A DNA stretch of 11,728 nucleotides from Chromera velia (Eukaryota; Sar; Chromeraceae): contig JAHBMJ010002205.1 in assembly GCA_018398765.1 (NCBI GenBank), positions 5,001-16,728 of the forward strand, read 5' to 3'. The translations under genes and the position numbers were made by a program. Below the pieces are notes generated by a model, which worked only from the letters and a program-made list of their open reading frames with translations, ran no database searches and was not told the origin of the DNA. Each line of letters begins with the position of its first letter. Position 1 is the first letter of the stretch. Below are positions 1 through 8,204 of this stretch, in pieces.

Positions 1-1214
1 GAAGTGCCTGCCTCCTCAACAACAACACCCACGAAAACAATAACTAAAGCCCATACTAGGCCAAGATAAAGACACTATCACCGCAAAGATCACGTAGAAC
101 TAACTGACCACAACATGAGCATTTCACCCAACTGCCACCACTCGATCGCCACCTGCATTTCACCTTCACATCTACTGCTCCTGCACTGCACTCCTCGGTT
201 CCCCGGCAACTGAGTCTGCACGCACATGAATGAACAGACAGACAAGAGACAATAAAGACGCACAGCAGATAAGCAGACAGACAGAAAGACAGCCAAACAG
301 CCACAGACCAGACAACCTGACAGACTGGCTGACGGAAGGACAAATACATAGCCAGCCTGAGCCAGACAGGCCCGCAAATGCTGCAGATCACACTGAAAAT
401 GGGCAAAACGAAGAAAGGGCACCAAAACGCTAGCCAGCACGCATTTTGAGACTTCTGAAAGAAGCATACACGCTTGCCCCACTATATATACGAGCCAGAA
501 GACAGACCTCCTTGCAGGAAGATCGTATACCATGGTCCCAGAAGCAGAGACCGAGAATATGCAGTAAGGATGACCACCAGCAGGCAGGTCCCCCAAGCCG
601 ACCAGATCACGGCAGCAACAGAAGATCCGATTGCGTGGCCAAAATCGGATTCATGTATACAAGGGTGCCGAGCACGCCAAAGGACCGACACGCCTTCGTT
701 TCATGATTCTTCTCTCCCTTGAGTCCTAAAGATACCCGGAACGAATCTAAGACATAAAAGGGAGACAAATGTCAAACACACTTGTCAAGATGAGAGACGG
801 TATGCAGATTTGTTTAAAATAGAGACTGTACAAGCAATAGTGGGCACACACACAGGTAAGACAGAAGCAGGTAAGTGAGAAGAAAAAAAAGGAGACGGCA
901 ACAAACGATGCACAGTAGTCCAAATCACGCAGTCAGATGATGCATGGCCGGCGCGCCCACGCCAATCCCGGCAGAAGTACAATTTGGGGCGCGACGGCAT
1001 GAAGACTTTCTTTACTTTTCTAAAACACCTGCATCTGACTGTACAGGACCACGTGCGGGGCCTCGCAGAGACAGCAAATGAACAGGCGCACATGAAGAAG
1101 CTCACCTCAACATTTTGCACTGCATCTCTTCTCATCCCACCGACTTCGCTCCCACATAGTCAGACCACTCCTTGCTACTCTTAACCAAACTCCAAGTTTC
1201 CTAAACATTGTGGT
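1..1214. other. No supported gene; low-complexity flank
   Basis: Several open frames occur on both strands, but none has a convincing composition, start or splice context. Those at 56-706 overlap in opposing directions and translate CAGA/TGTC-rich low-complexity DNA. The only part with slight coding flavour is about 1045-1098 on the plus strand, where a GC-richer stretch follows an acceptor-like ctgactgtacag, but no donor is found after it. On the minus strand a GAG|GTGAGC donor-like site occurs near 1105. Neither is strong enough to call an exon. Confidence 0.5.
230..375. repeat. CAGA-rich low-complexity tract
   Basis: Imperfect reiterations of CAGA/GACA (for example cagacagacaag, agcagacagacagaaagac) dominate this stretch. 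They explain the Q/T/R/D-rich plus-strand frame and the CLSV-like minus-strand frame through it. It is best treated as a degenerate tetranucleotide repeat, not coding sequence. Confidence 0.6.
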
Positions 1215-1470
1215 CCCTATCAAATTGAGACAAATGAAACAAGAAAATGGTTAAAAATTAACCATTTAGGTCTCAATTTTCATTTTTGGTACACCTCAGT
1301 TTCATGAAAATTGATTTATCATACAAGTCTCAAAACTAGTACGCCTAACTTAATTTTAATAGTTTAATATTATCACTAACTTTGAAGCTCTTAGAGAAAA
1401 GATTTTTCATACTTTTTACTATTTACCATTTTTGGTAATCAAAAAAAAAAAGAATTGGTACATATTTTTT
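1215..1470 (+). repeat. Left terminal inverted repeat
   Basis: This matches the reverse complement of 2591-2842 almost base for base, including the terminal CCCTATC, the TTTTGGTACACCTCAG segment and the inner A11-GAATTGGTACAT block. A perfect internal palindrome (arms 1245-1254 and 1258-1267, 3-base loop) sits about 30 bp from the tip and is conserved in the right repeat. A second copy of the ACCATTTAGGTCTCAATTTT segment lies just inside the repeat at about 1518-1537. Confidence 0.88.
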
Positions 1471-1600
1471 TTTAGTTAAAAAGTATGATTTTTCATATCA
1501 TTTAGTACCATTTCGTACCATTTAGGTCTCAATTTTGTTGTGTCTAAACTAGAAGAGTTTGAAGCGTTCTAGAAGTGTCAAGCGCTTTCAAGCACTTTGA

Positions 1601-1850
1601 ATTAGTAGAAACCTCTTTAAAAAGAAGAGAAACTTAACAAAAGAACGAGTGCAGAAGCCAAAACAAACAAAGAGAAGGGCAGGAAAGAGGGGCTTCATAA
1701 AAGAACGAGTGTATTGCAATCAAGATGTAAGAAGGCATCAGATTTTGTACAGAAGGATGCATGTAAAGAAACGTTAACTTCATTCCCCCTGCTCTCATTC
1801 CCCTTTTTCCCCCTCCCTCCTCTTCCTCGTCTTCCTCTTCCTCTTCCTAA
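1601..1850 (+). repeat. Tandem duplication, copy 1 (250 bp)
   Basis: This copy starts ATTAGTAGAA and is followed directly by copy 2 with the same start. It carries GAACGAGTG-type sub-repeats at about 1643 and 1703 and ends in a pyrimidine tract of TCTTCC units. On the minus strand that tract reads as a glutamate-rich segment like the one in copy 2. Confidence 0.93.
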
Positions 1851-2100
1851 ATTAGTAGAAGCCTCTTTAAAAAGAAGAGAGACTTAATAAAAGAACGAGT
1901 ACAGAAGCCGAAACAAATAAAGAGAAGGGCAGGAAAGAGGGGCTTCACAAAAAAACGAGTGCATTACAACCAAGATGCAAGAAGGCATCAGATTTTGTAC
2001 AGAAGGATGCATGCAAAGAAACGTTAACTTCATTCCCTCTGCTCTCATTCCTCTTCTCCCCCTCCCTCCTCTTCCTCGTCTTCCTCCTCCTCTTCCTTTA
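1851..2100 (+). repeat. Tandem duplication, copy 2 (250 bp)
   Basis: This is a direct copy of 1601-1850 with identical unit length. Over the first ~200 bp the two copies differ at 14 positions by my reading, and all 14 are transitions (A/G or C/T). The terminal pyrimidine tract differs by small slips. The end of this copy is the glutamate-rich tail of the minus-strand ORF at 2045-2230. Confidence 0.93.
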
Positions 2101-2230
2101 GAGTTTGAACCAAATCACACGGAAGATGAAATCCAAGATAAGGAGATTTATGTTCAAAACCATCTGCATCCGTGTATTTGTAGAAAGGGGGACGGGACCA
2201 GTTGACCCAAACATCACTGTACTGTTTCAT
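2045..2230 (-). CDS. Short ORF inside the transposon; possible captured gene fragment
   Basis: This is a 61-codon frame beginning MKQYSDVWVNW and ending in an acidic tail with a run of about ten E/D followed by GGGEEE. Residues 7-42 are rich in aromatic and structured residues (W8, W11, F16, Y17, Y19, F25, Y31, F34) and contain PPFYKYTDADG and HKSPYLGF. That is unlike translated AT-rich transposon DNA and resembles a slice of a folded domain. The ATG follows an AT stretch. An alternative is that coding begins after an acceptor-like gaaacag at 2222-2224, making this an exon copied from a host gene. The E-rich tail lies in the duplicated pyrimidine tract. I do not recognise the family and infer no function. 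It could still be chance. Confidence 0.35.
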   Translation of the reverse strand: MKQYSDVWVNWSRPPFYKYTDADGFEHKSPYLGFHLPCDLVQTLKEEEEEDEEEEGGGEEE

Positions 2231-2330
2231 ATATATAAATTTGGCTTCTCCCTGGACCCCCTCCTTCACTTGTACTGTATGTTTTATGCCTTTCCGTAGA
2301 AGAATACTTCAAAGGTGCAATATGACACTG

Positions 2331-2346
2331 TTGATTGATTGATTGA
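2331..2346. repeat. (TTGA)4 microsatellite
   Basis: Four uninterrupted TTGA units lie in the AT-rich right half of the transposon. No function is suggested. Confidence 0.7.
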
Positions 2347-2590
2347 TAACGTCATACAATACGTATAAATCAAAGTATATTTATTTCAATTATTACTTAT
2401 ATATATACTTATAATTTCTTAAAAAATATGTTTGATATACTGTTTTTTTCTAGTGACACGTATCTTTTTTTACTATTTCTACATTTGTCCACTCACTAGA
2501 AGCCTAAAGAACAACTAAACCCATAAAAAAAAAATGATTACCAATTCATACAAAAAAAAAATAGATTCACCATTTTTTTTGTATAGGAAA

Positions 2591-2842
2591 AAATTATGTA
2601 CCAATTCTTTTTTTTTTTATTACCAAAAATGATAAATGGTAAAAAGTATGAAAAATCTTTTCTTTAAGAGCTTCAAAGTTAGTGATAACATTAAACTATT
2701 AAAATTGAGTTAGGTGCACTAGTTTTGAGACTTGTATAATAAATATTTTTCATGAAACTGAGGTGTACCAAAAATGAAAATTGAGACCTAAATGGTTAAT
2801 TTTTAACCATTTTCTTGTCCCATTTGTCTCAATTTGATAGGG
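2591..2842 (-). repeat. Right terminal inverted repeat
   Basis: This is the inverted partner of 1215-1470. The differences I can align by eye are about nine transitions plus one short AT-rich patch (around 1310-1330 against 2740-2755) with mixed changes. The homology weakens inside 2590, where A/T homopolymers take over. The good match implies fairly recent activity or conversion between the two ends. Confidence 0.88.
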
Positions 2843-3160
2843 TACAAATGTACTCCTCTCGACTCCTCTTCTATAGCTTCCACAGTTTGAGTCTGATCAC
2901 TATGATGCCAAAGAAAATGGTGAATAACCATCTTTTCTCACCTAAGAGCCTGTCGATGAAGTAGGAAGAAACGGACATGGATAAACATGTGAAAAAAGAC
3001 CTCTCTGTAAGTCAAAGACTCTGTAGAAAGACTCTGTTCTACAGATGAACTAAACTACAAGCTTGATTCATTTCAAATCATACCCTTCAATTTGTGTCTT
3101 CCCCTCTCCGCCTCTTGTGTTCTCCCCTCCCTGCGGTCACTTGACCTTACATGTATGCAG
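2843..3160. other. Non-coding stretch right of the transposon
   Basis: I see no ORF with coding character here. The last ~70 bases are pyrimidine-rich (cttcccctctccgcctc and ctcccctccctgc) and lead to the acceptor-like ATGTATGCAG at 3151-3160, so this could be the 3' part of an intron if the next exon is on the plus strand. Confidence 0.4.
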
Positions 3161-3274
3161 ACACTGACCGAGTCGGACTCATCCATCTCCAACTTTGCGC
3201 CGGCCCTGCCGAAGGCGAAAGCCACAGCGAAGGCAAGAGTTTCGGCCGTCACGACCTCCACCACTATTAATTAG
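3161..3274. CDS. Exon-like GC-rich patch; strand ambiguous
   Basis: A GC-rich island with codon-like third-position bias lies between AT-rich flanks. Plus-strand reading: an acceptor (pyrimidine tract then TATGCAG, ending 3160) opens a 37-codon terminal exon, starting TLTESDSSISNF, with a lysine/alanine-rich tail and stop TAG at 3272-3274. Minus-strand reading: an acceptor with a TACTAAT branch-like box and ATTAATAG leads into 3263-3169. This encodes an alanine/phenylalanine-rich hydrophobic stretch (TLAFAVAFAFGRAG) that could be a membrane segment, then an acidic MDESDS and a GTCAGT donor at 3168. Third positions are about 70% GC on plus and 78% on minus by hand count. The GTCAG donor matches those inferred elsewhere in the window, which slightly favours minus. 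Only one reading can be right, and the rest of the gene was not found. Confidence 0.4.
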
Positions 3275-3757
3275 TATTACCTTAGAAATCGCATTACTTC
3301 AGACAGCTGTAACGTATGTCCTAACCATCTCCGCACTGTGCTAGTAGGCGGTAGCACTGTATTCAGTGGAAGAGCAGTCCTTCTACCTGCCTGTATCTCA
3401 GTACGCATGTATAGATAGACGGATGCATGCCAATTCGATGCCAAATACACGTACGGCGCGAAAAATCAATAAATCTCGGCATGGCTTAAACACCACCCCG
3501 TGAACGATCGGTCGCGCGCACAATTTAAAATCGTCCTGGCACAAGCTGCAGTACCAATGCGCACACTCTCAATCCTGACATGCCAGACGAGCAACCGCAA
3601 TTCCAACACATAACATCACGCACGACCCCCCCCTTTGGTCTCGCCACTGTCTTTTTTCTATCGCTTCTAGCTCTGTGTGCTACGTAAAAGAGACGTTCGA
3701 TCGAAGATCAATAGGACAAAAAGAATCGAAATAAGGAAGATACACATATAAACATAT
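3275..3757. other. Intergenic stretch
   Basis: No ORF, RNA gene or repeat is evident. On the minus strand this is the 3' flank of the reverse-transcriptase frame. I see no poly(A) tail, tandem 3' repeat or target-site duplication that would mark the end of a retroelement. Confidence 0.5.
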
Positions 3758-5191
<1,434 letters not shown>

Positions 5192-5194
5192 TCA

Positions 5195-5940
5195 GGCTGC
5201 CAAGGAGCAGTAAAGACGGAGGGATGGGGAGACTTTCTTCGACTGTCACAGGAGGATGAGAGGAGTTGATGGGGAGAAAAGAAGGAGGAAGGCAGAACAC
5301 GTTCTTCTTTTCTTGAGTTTTTTTTTTTTTTCCAGGTTTTCCTCGATTGACCGAAATAAAAAAGAGAGCAAAAGAAAGACGCGCGTCAATTACAATCATG
5401 ACAAGAGCGTCAAACGGGGGAGTTAGAAAAAAAAGAAAAACTCACGAGAAAGAAGTGTTTAGCTTTCAGTTGACAAAATCAAGAGACGTGAGAAAAAAAA
5501 GTGTCGGTAGTACTAATGATCTGTATTAAAAAGAAAAGACGGTCGCCTTTGCGATTGTTCTTTCGTGTGTCCGTCATAGTCTATGAATCCGCGTGAGTCT
5601 CTTATACTAAGTCTATAGATTCCTCGTGTATGTAAGAACTGGGGGTGATCTGACACTACATAGAGGTCTGAGTCTGTGCACCAATCGGTATGTTCCTTTT
5701 TTTCTTTCCCGGGCCCGGGTTCACTTGTCATCCTTCATAATACTTGGAAACATCGTGTGTCCGTTCCGATCGATAGTCACTTTCGATAAAAAGGAAAATA
5801 CGGAGGCAACAAAACCCTCGATCAAATTATTTGAAGCAATCAAAAACTTCATTTCACTACTATTTTCTTTTAGTATTTAACTAAACACTAGACTAAACAC
5901 CTTCCTAAGTTTTATTCTCATGCAGTTAAGAAAAGGACAC
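5195..5940. other. AT-rich intergenic stretch
   Basis: Several short frames exist on both strands but none has coding character. The minus-strand frame ending at 4956 overlaps the reverse transcriptase out of frame and is its shadow. A GC palindrome CCCGGGCCCGGG stands out at 5708-5719, and a T13 run lies near 5319-5331. The right half is an A/T-rich, purine-biased spacer. Confidence 0.5.
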
Positions 5941-6009
5941 ACGCATGCTATGCGCTAAGATTTGGGTATGGAACCCCAAACTTAAAAGGGAGACGCATGC
6001 TATGCGCTA
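5941..6009 (+). repeat. Pair of 17 bp direct repeats around a hairpin
   Basis: ACGCATGCTATGCGCTA occurs at 5941-5957 and again at 5993-6009. Between them lies a small inverted repeat, TTTGGG then CCCCAAA, at about 5960-5981. The repeat itself contains the near-palindrome GCATGCTATGC. The arrangement resembles a footprint or protein-binding pair, but no element is recognisable. Confidence 0.6.
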
Positions 6010-6221
6010 GTCTAGACATAAGAAAATAGAGTTAAAAGAAAGTATTTAATGAAAGAAAAATGAATCTTAAATGATAGAAAATAATAGAAAAGAGGCAACG
6101 AATTTAACATTTTAACTTAGATAAGGAGACAAGATCAAACGATTGAAAATGGAAATAAAAAGAAGTAAAAAGATAAGAAAAGACAAGAATTAGGTAAAGA
6201 CGATCTCTAAGTCAGGACCTA

Positions 6222-6293
6222 GCCTCCGTGGCCTAATGGTCAGGACGAGAGGCTCGGACCGAGAGGTCCTGAGTTCGAGTCCCACCATTGGTA
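6222..6293 (+). ncRNA. Degenerate tRNA-like pol III unit (tRNA pseudogene or SINE head)
   Basis: The unit has tRNA length (72 nt) and spacing. It opens GCCTCCG, has an A box TGGCCTAATGG (6229-6239), a five-base AGGTC variable region (6264-6268), a B box GAGTTCGAGTCCC (6271-6283), a discriminator-like A at 6293, and a T4 pol III terminator at 6297-6300. The start and B box resemble eukaryotic tRNA-Arg-type genes, but only four of seven acceptor pairs form (G-T, C-G, C-G, G-C). The D stem loses one pair, the T stem loses two, and the anticodon stem does not form in the standard register. It is therefore unlikely to make a working tRNA. A tRNA-derived SINE head or tRNA pseudogene explains the intact promoter boxes with a decayed fold. 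Confidence 0.7.
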
Positions 6294-6326
6294 GAATTTT
6301 AAAATACACGCATTCAAATAAAGTAC

Positions 6327-6600
6327 GGTCTAAAATCGATAAGAGCTGAATAAGACCTGGTCTAAAATCGAAGATAGAAAGAAGCGCGGTCAGAAATTGA
6401 GACGTCAAATAGTGCGCGGTCTGAATTCAAATAACCATCAGACCGAAAACCAAATAGTGCACGGTCTGAATTCGAAGTACTCGAATACCACTCGGTCAAA
6501 ACTCACAATACCCGATTTTATCTGGTCGAATTCCGTGCGGTTTGAATTCGAATTTAAACGCGGCGATTAATCGGCTCTGAAGTCGAATAATCGTCCAGTC
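6327..6600 (+). repeat. Degenerate array of CGGTCTGAATTCGAA-like motifs with ~30 bp phasing
   Basis: GGTC or a one-base variant, usually followed by TGAATTCGAA or TAAAATCGAA, begins at about 6327, 6359, 6388, 6418, 6463, 6494, 6524, 6539, 6573 and 6597. The steps are 32, 29, 30, 45, 31, 30, 15, 34 and 24, that is mostly about 30 with 15 bp half-steps. An inverted GACCG lies at 6441. The linkers are unrelated and AT-rich. It begins about 30 bp after the tRNA-like unit and could be the body of the same retroelement, a decayed satellite, or a cluster of protein-binding sites. Confidence 0.6.
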
Positions 6601-6667
6601 TGAATGGACTGTCGCATCTGTAAAATCGGATCACGCAAGAAAAATCAAAATCCAGATTTTTCCGAGA

Positions 6668-6702
6668 GGACCTCCGAGGTTGTCGGTCATCTCGGGAGGT
6701 CC
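6668..6702. other. GC-rich stem-loop
   Basis: GGACCTCCGAG (6668-6678) pairs with CTCGGGAGGTCC (6691-6702) apart from one bulged base, with a 12-base loop. It is unusually GC-rich for its surroundings. It lies just beyond the motif array, so it could be a 3' structure of an RNA read through this region. It is not followed by a T run. Confidence 0.5.
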
Positions 6703-6787
6703 GACACCATCAGAATTGCCTTTCTGAAGTCAACTTCCAAACTTGAGCAAAAACGCGAAGATCTGCACTCGATATTGACGTGAAATT

Positions 6788-6806
6788 GATTGATAAGCGA
6801 TCAATC
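6788..6806. other. Small perfect hairpin
   Basis: GATTGAT (6788-6794) and ATCAATC (6800-6806) form a 7 bp stem with an AAGCG loop. There is no context to give it a role. Confidence 0.4.
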
Positions 6807-7098
6807 TTAGCGCCATAGATTGAACTTTCTGGGGCCTAACCTCTAACTCTTCAGACACTTAGACTATCTTGGAGCCTCACTGGAGCTTGACCAGTATCAC
6901 TTCCCTTTGTCTATTCTGAGGGCTTCCTATAGCCCTTAACACTGCTCCTTTTCGTCACTCCGAATACCTATAAAAGAGCAAACGCAAGAATTTTGTTCAA
7001 CTCTGCCGCAAGACTTCTAACCTCTTCCTCCTAAACCTTTTTCTTACCCCCCTGACACTCAAGGCTACTTGAAATTTTATACCGCTCAAAAATCCACT

Positions 7099-7265
7099 CT
7101 TGAAAAGCTGTGCCGCAGGCGCGGCCTATGTCTTGAAAAGCTGTGCCGCAAAGAGAGCCTATATCTTGAAAAGCTATACGCCGTAAGCAGAGCGTATATC
7201 TTAAAAAACTATGCCGCAAGAAGAGCCTATGTCTTGAAAAGCTACGCCGCATGCAAGGCTTATAT
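7099..7265 (+). repeat. 33 bp minisatellite, five units
   Basis: The units begin CTTGAAAAGCTGTGCCGCA or close variants and end in GCCTATRT. They lie at 7099-7131, 7132-7164, 7165-7199, 7200-7232 and 7233-7265, with lengths 33, 33, 35, 33, 33. A sixth unit starts at 7266 and dissolves into an A run. A plus-strand frame stays open through all units, but the 35 bp third unit shifts the register, so later units are read in a different frame. This argues against a selected protein repeat. The core has a palindromic GCCGC...GCGGC flavour in unit 1. Confidence 0.88.
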
Positions 7266-7269
7266 CTTA

Positions 7270-8086
7270 AAAAAAAAACAAAAAAAAACTAGCGACACTT
7301 TCTCTGGTTTCAGCAGTGATGTATGAATTGTAAGTATTCATTCATGCATGCAACATTTAAGCCAACGCATCATTCACTGTCTGAGTCTTCAGGGCTAGAA
7401 TCTGCAAAGTTATCGAGACGACAAAGCTCTCGATAGTCCTAACGGGCACCCCTACGGGCAGCCACACGAAGACCCCGAACCTCGCACCAACGTGCAAATT
7501 CCTGAACGTTCAGATTTATTTTCTGAATTTCGTACACGTGATACACCTGAACAACACGTGATACACCCGTTACATGATTCGCAGACTAAGTGAGCATGCG
7601 CGACTGCGCTGCCCTCTGAAGTATTGCGCAGTTGCCGTTTGAGCCTGCACGTCACAGCCTGATGGGCCTTCAGAAAAACACTGCGCCTGCATGCAGAAAG
7701 GCATGCCAGGGCCATGGTTTCTGGGGCCGCGCGGTGCTCCGTAAAGGCAGCGCAACAGTGGGGCGCATACGCGTACAGTGGAATAAATTTTGGTGGCACG
7801 AAACGGTGCCGCCGCTCAAAAATCCTAACTTAAAATTAAATGCCGCTGAAAAATGTAATCTTGAAAAATGTTTTCAAGAACAGCTTAGAGTGTCGGGGGG
7901 GTACCTTTTCCCTTCCTTTCTCGCCCCGCTACCCTCAACCCTTTGACCCCCTCTTCCTCTAATGCTTCTTCCTCGCCCTGTATAGATCATTAAGCATCTT
8001 CCACGCAGGAGTGTCTGGGAGACCTTAATTCAGGCATAGCGTCTGGGGGTGCCTCAGCGAGGCGGGGTCAGCGGAGGGGAGGTGGT
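7270..8086. other. Non-coding stretch with short repeats
   Basis: No gene is supported. Small structures include the palindrome CTGAACGTTCAG (7502-7513), the direct repeat ACACGTGATACACC at 7534-7547 and 7554-7567 (20 bp period), and TGCGCA-rich sequence around 7590-7640. Opposing ORFs at 7452-7799 and 7632-7946 are mutually incompatible and show no domain. Confidence 0.45.
7812..7878 (+). repeat. Possible relic of the minisatellite flank
   Basis: CCGCTCAAAAATCC at 7812-7825 repeats the 14 bases at 7082-7095, just before the minisatellite. It is followed by TGCCGCTGAAAAATG and ATCTTGAAAAATG, which resemble minisatellite unit starts. The end is a perfect inverted repeat, CTTGAAAA-ATG-TTTTCAAG (7860-7878). 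A common origin with 7082-7265 is likely but degenerate. Confidence 0.5.
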
Positions 8087-8185
8087 TTACGTCGATGTCA
8101 TATCTGTTTTTTGTGGCGCATATACCGCAGACGAGGGCTGTCGTGTTGCTCGCTGCTGCCGCTGCAGCTGCCGCAAGCCTTCTGG
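8087..8185 (-). CDS. Possible alternative last exon of the upstream charged-protein gene
   Basis: The long exon can end at its own stop (8205-8207). Alternatively a GTCAGA donor at 8225, after KQQ, could splice over 40 nt to 8185, entering phase 0 a frame that starts PEGLRQLQRQQRATRQP and ends KTDMTST before TAA. The glutamine/arginine-rich content fits a C-terminal tail. Either ending is possible. The two long plus-strand frames over 8049-8823 are Cys/Ser-rich shadows. Confidence 0.25.
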   Translation of the reverse strand, partial: PEGLRQLQRQQRATRQPSSAVYAPQKTDMTST

Positions 8186-8204
8186 CTCTCTACTGCTACT
8201 GCTC

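Larger units (their letters stand above)
1215..2842. mobile_element. Non-autonomous DNA transposon with long terminal inverted repeats
   Basis: The left end, starting CCCTATCAAATTGAGACA, is repeated in inverted orientation at the right end, finishing at GATAGGG (2842). The inverted homology runs about 255 bp on each side. The 1.1 kb interior is AT-rich at its edges and holds a 250 bp tandem duplication and a short minus-strand ORF. No transposase, integrase or reverse-transcriptase motif is visible inside, so movement would need enzymes supplied in trans, as for MITEs and Pack-type elements. I could not identify a clean target-site duplication: the flanks are cattgtggt on the left and tacaaatg on the right. 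The superfamily is therefore unassigned, and the exact ends could be off by a few bases. Long AT-rich TIRs also fit foldback-type elements. Confidence 0.8.

Noticed and set aside
90-596. 168-codon minus-strand frame
   Set aside because: It has no ATG at its start and translates CAGA-type low-complexity DNA into Cys/Val/Ser repeats; overlapping frames on the other strand are just as open.
2105-2299. Plus-strand 64-codon ORF inside the transposon
   Set aside because: It opposes the more protein-like minus-strand frame and has weaker composition.
5708-5719. CCCGGGCCCGGG palindrome as a regulatory site
   Set aside because: A short GC palindrome without any nearby gene start or repeat; no support for a role.
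6222-6293. Functional tRNA gene
   Set aside because: Acceptor, T and anticodon stems have too many mismatches despite good A and B boxes and a T4 terminator.
7099-7265. CRISPR array
   Set aside because: Units are directly tandem, with no unique spacers, no cas genes and a eukaryotic context.
7069-7326. Plus-strand ORF through the minisatellite as an 11-residue repeat protein
   Set aside because: The third unit is 35 bp, so the reading register changes between units 3 and 4; a selected protein repeat would keep multiples of three.
7452-7946. Opposing ORFs of 115 and 104 codons
   Set aside because: They overlap each other on opposite strands, carry no motif and sit among short repeats.
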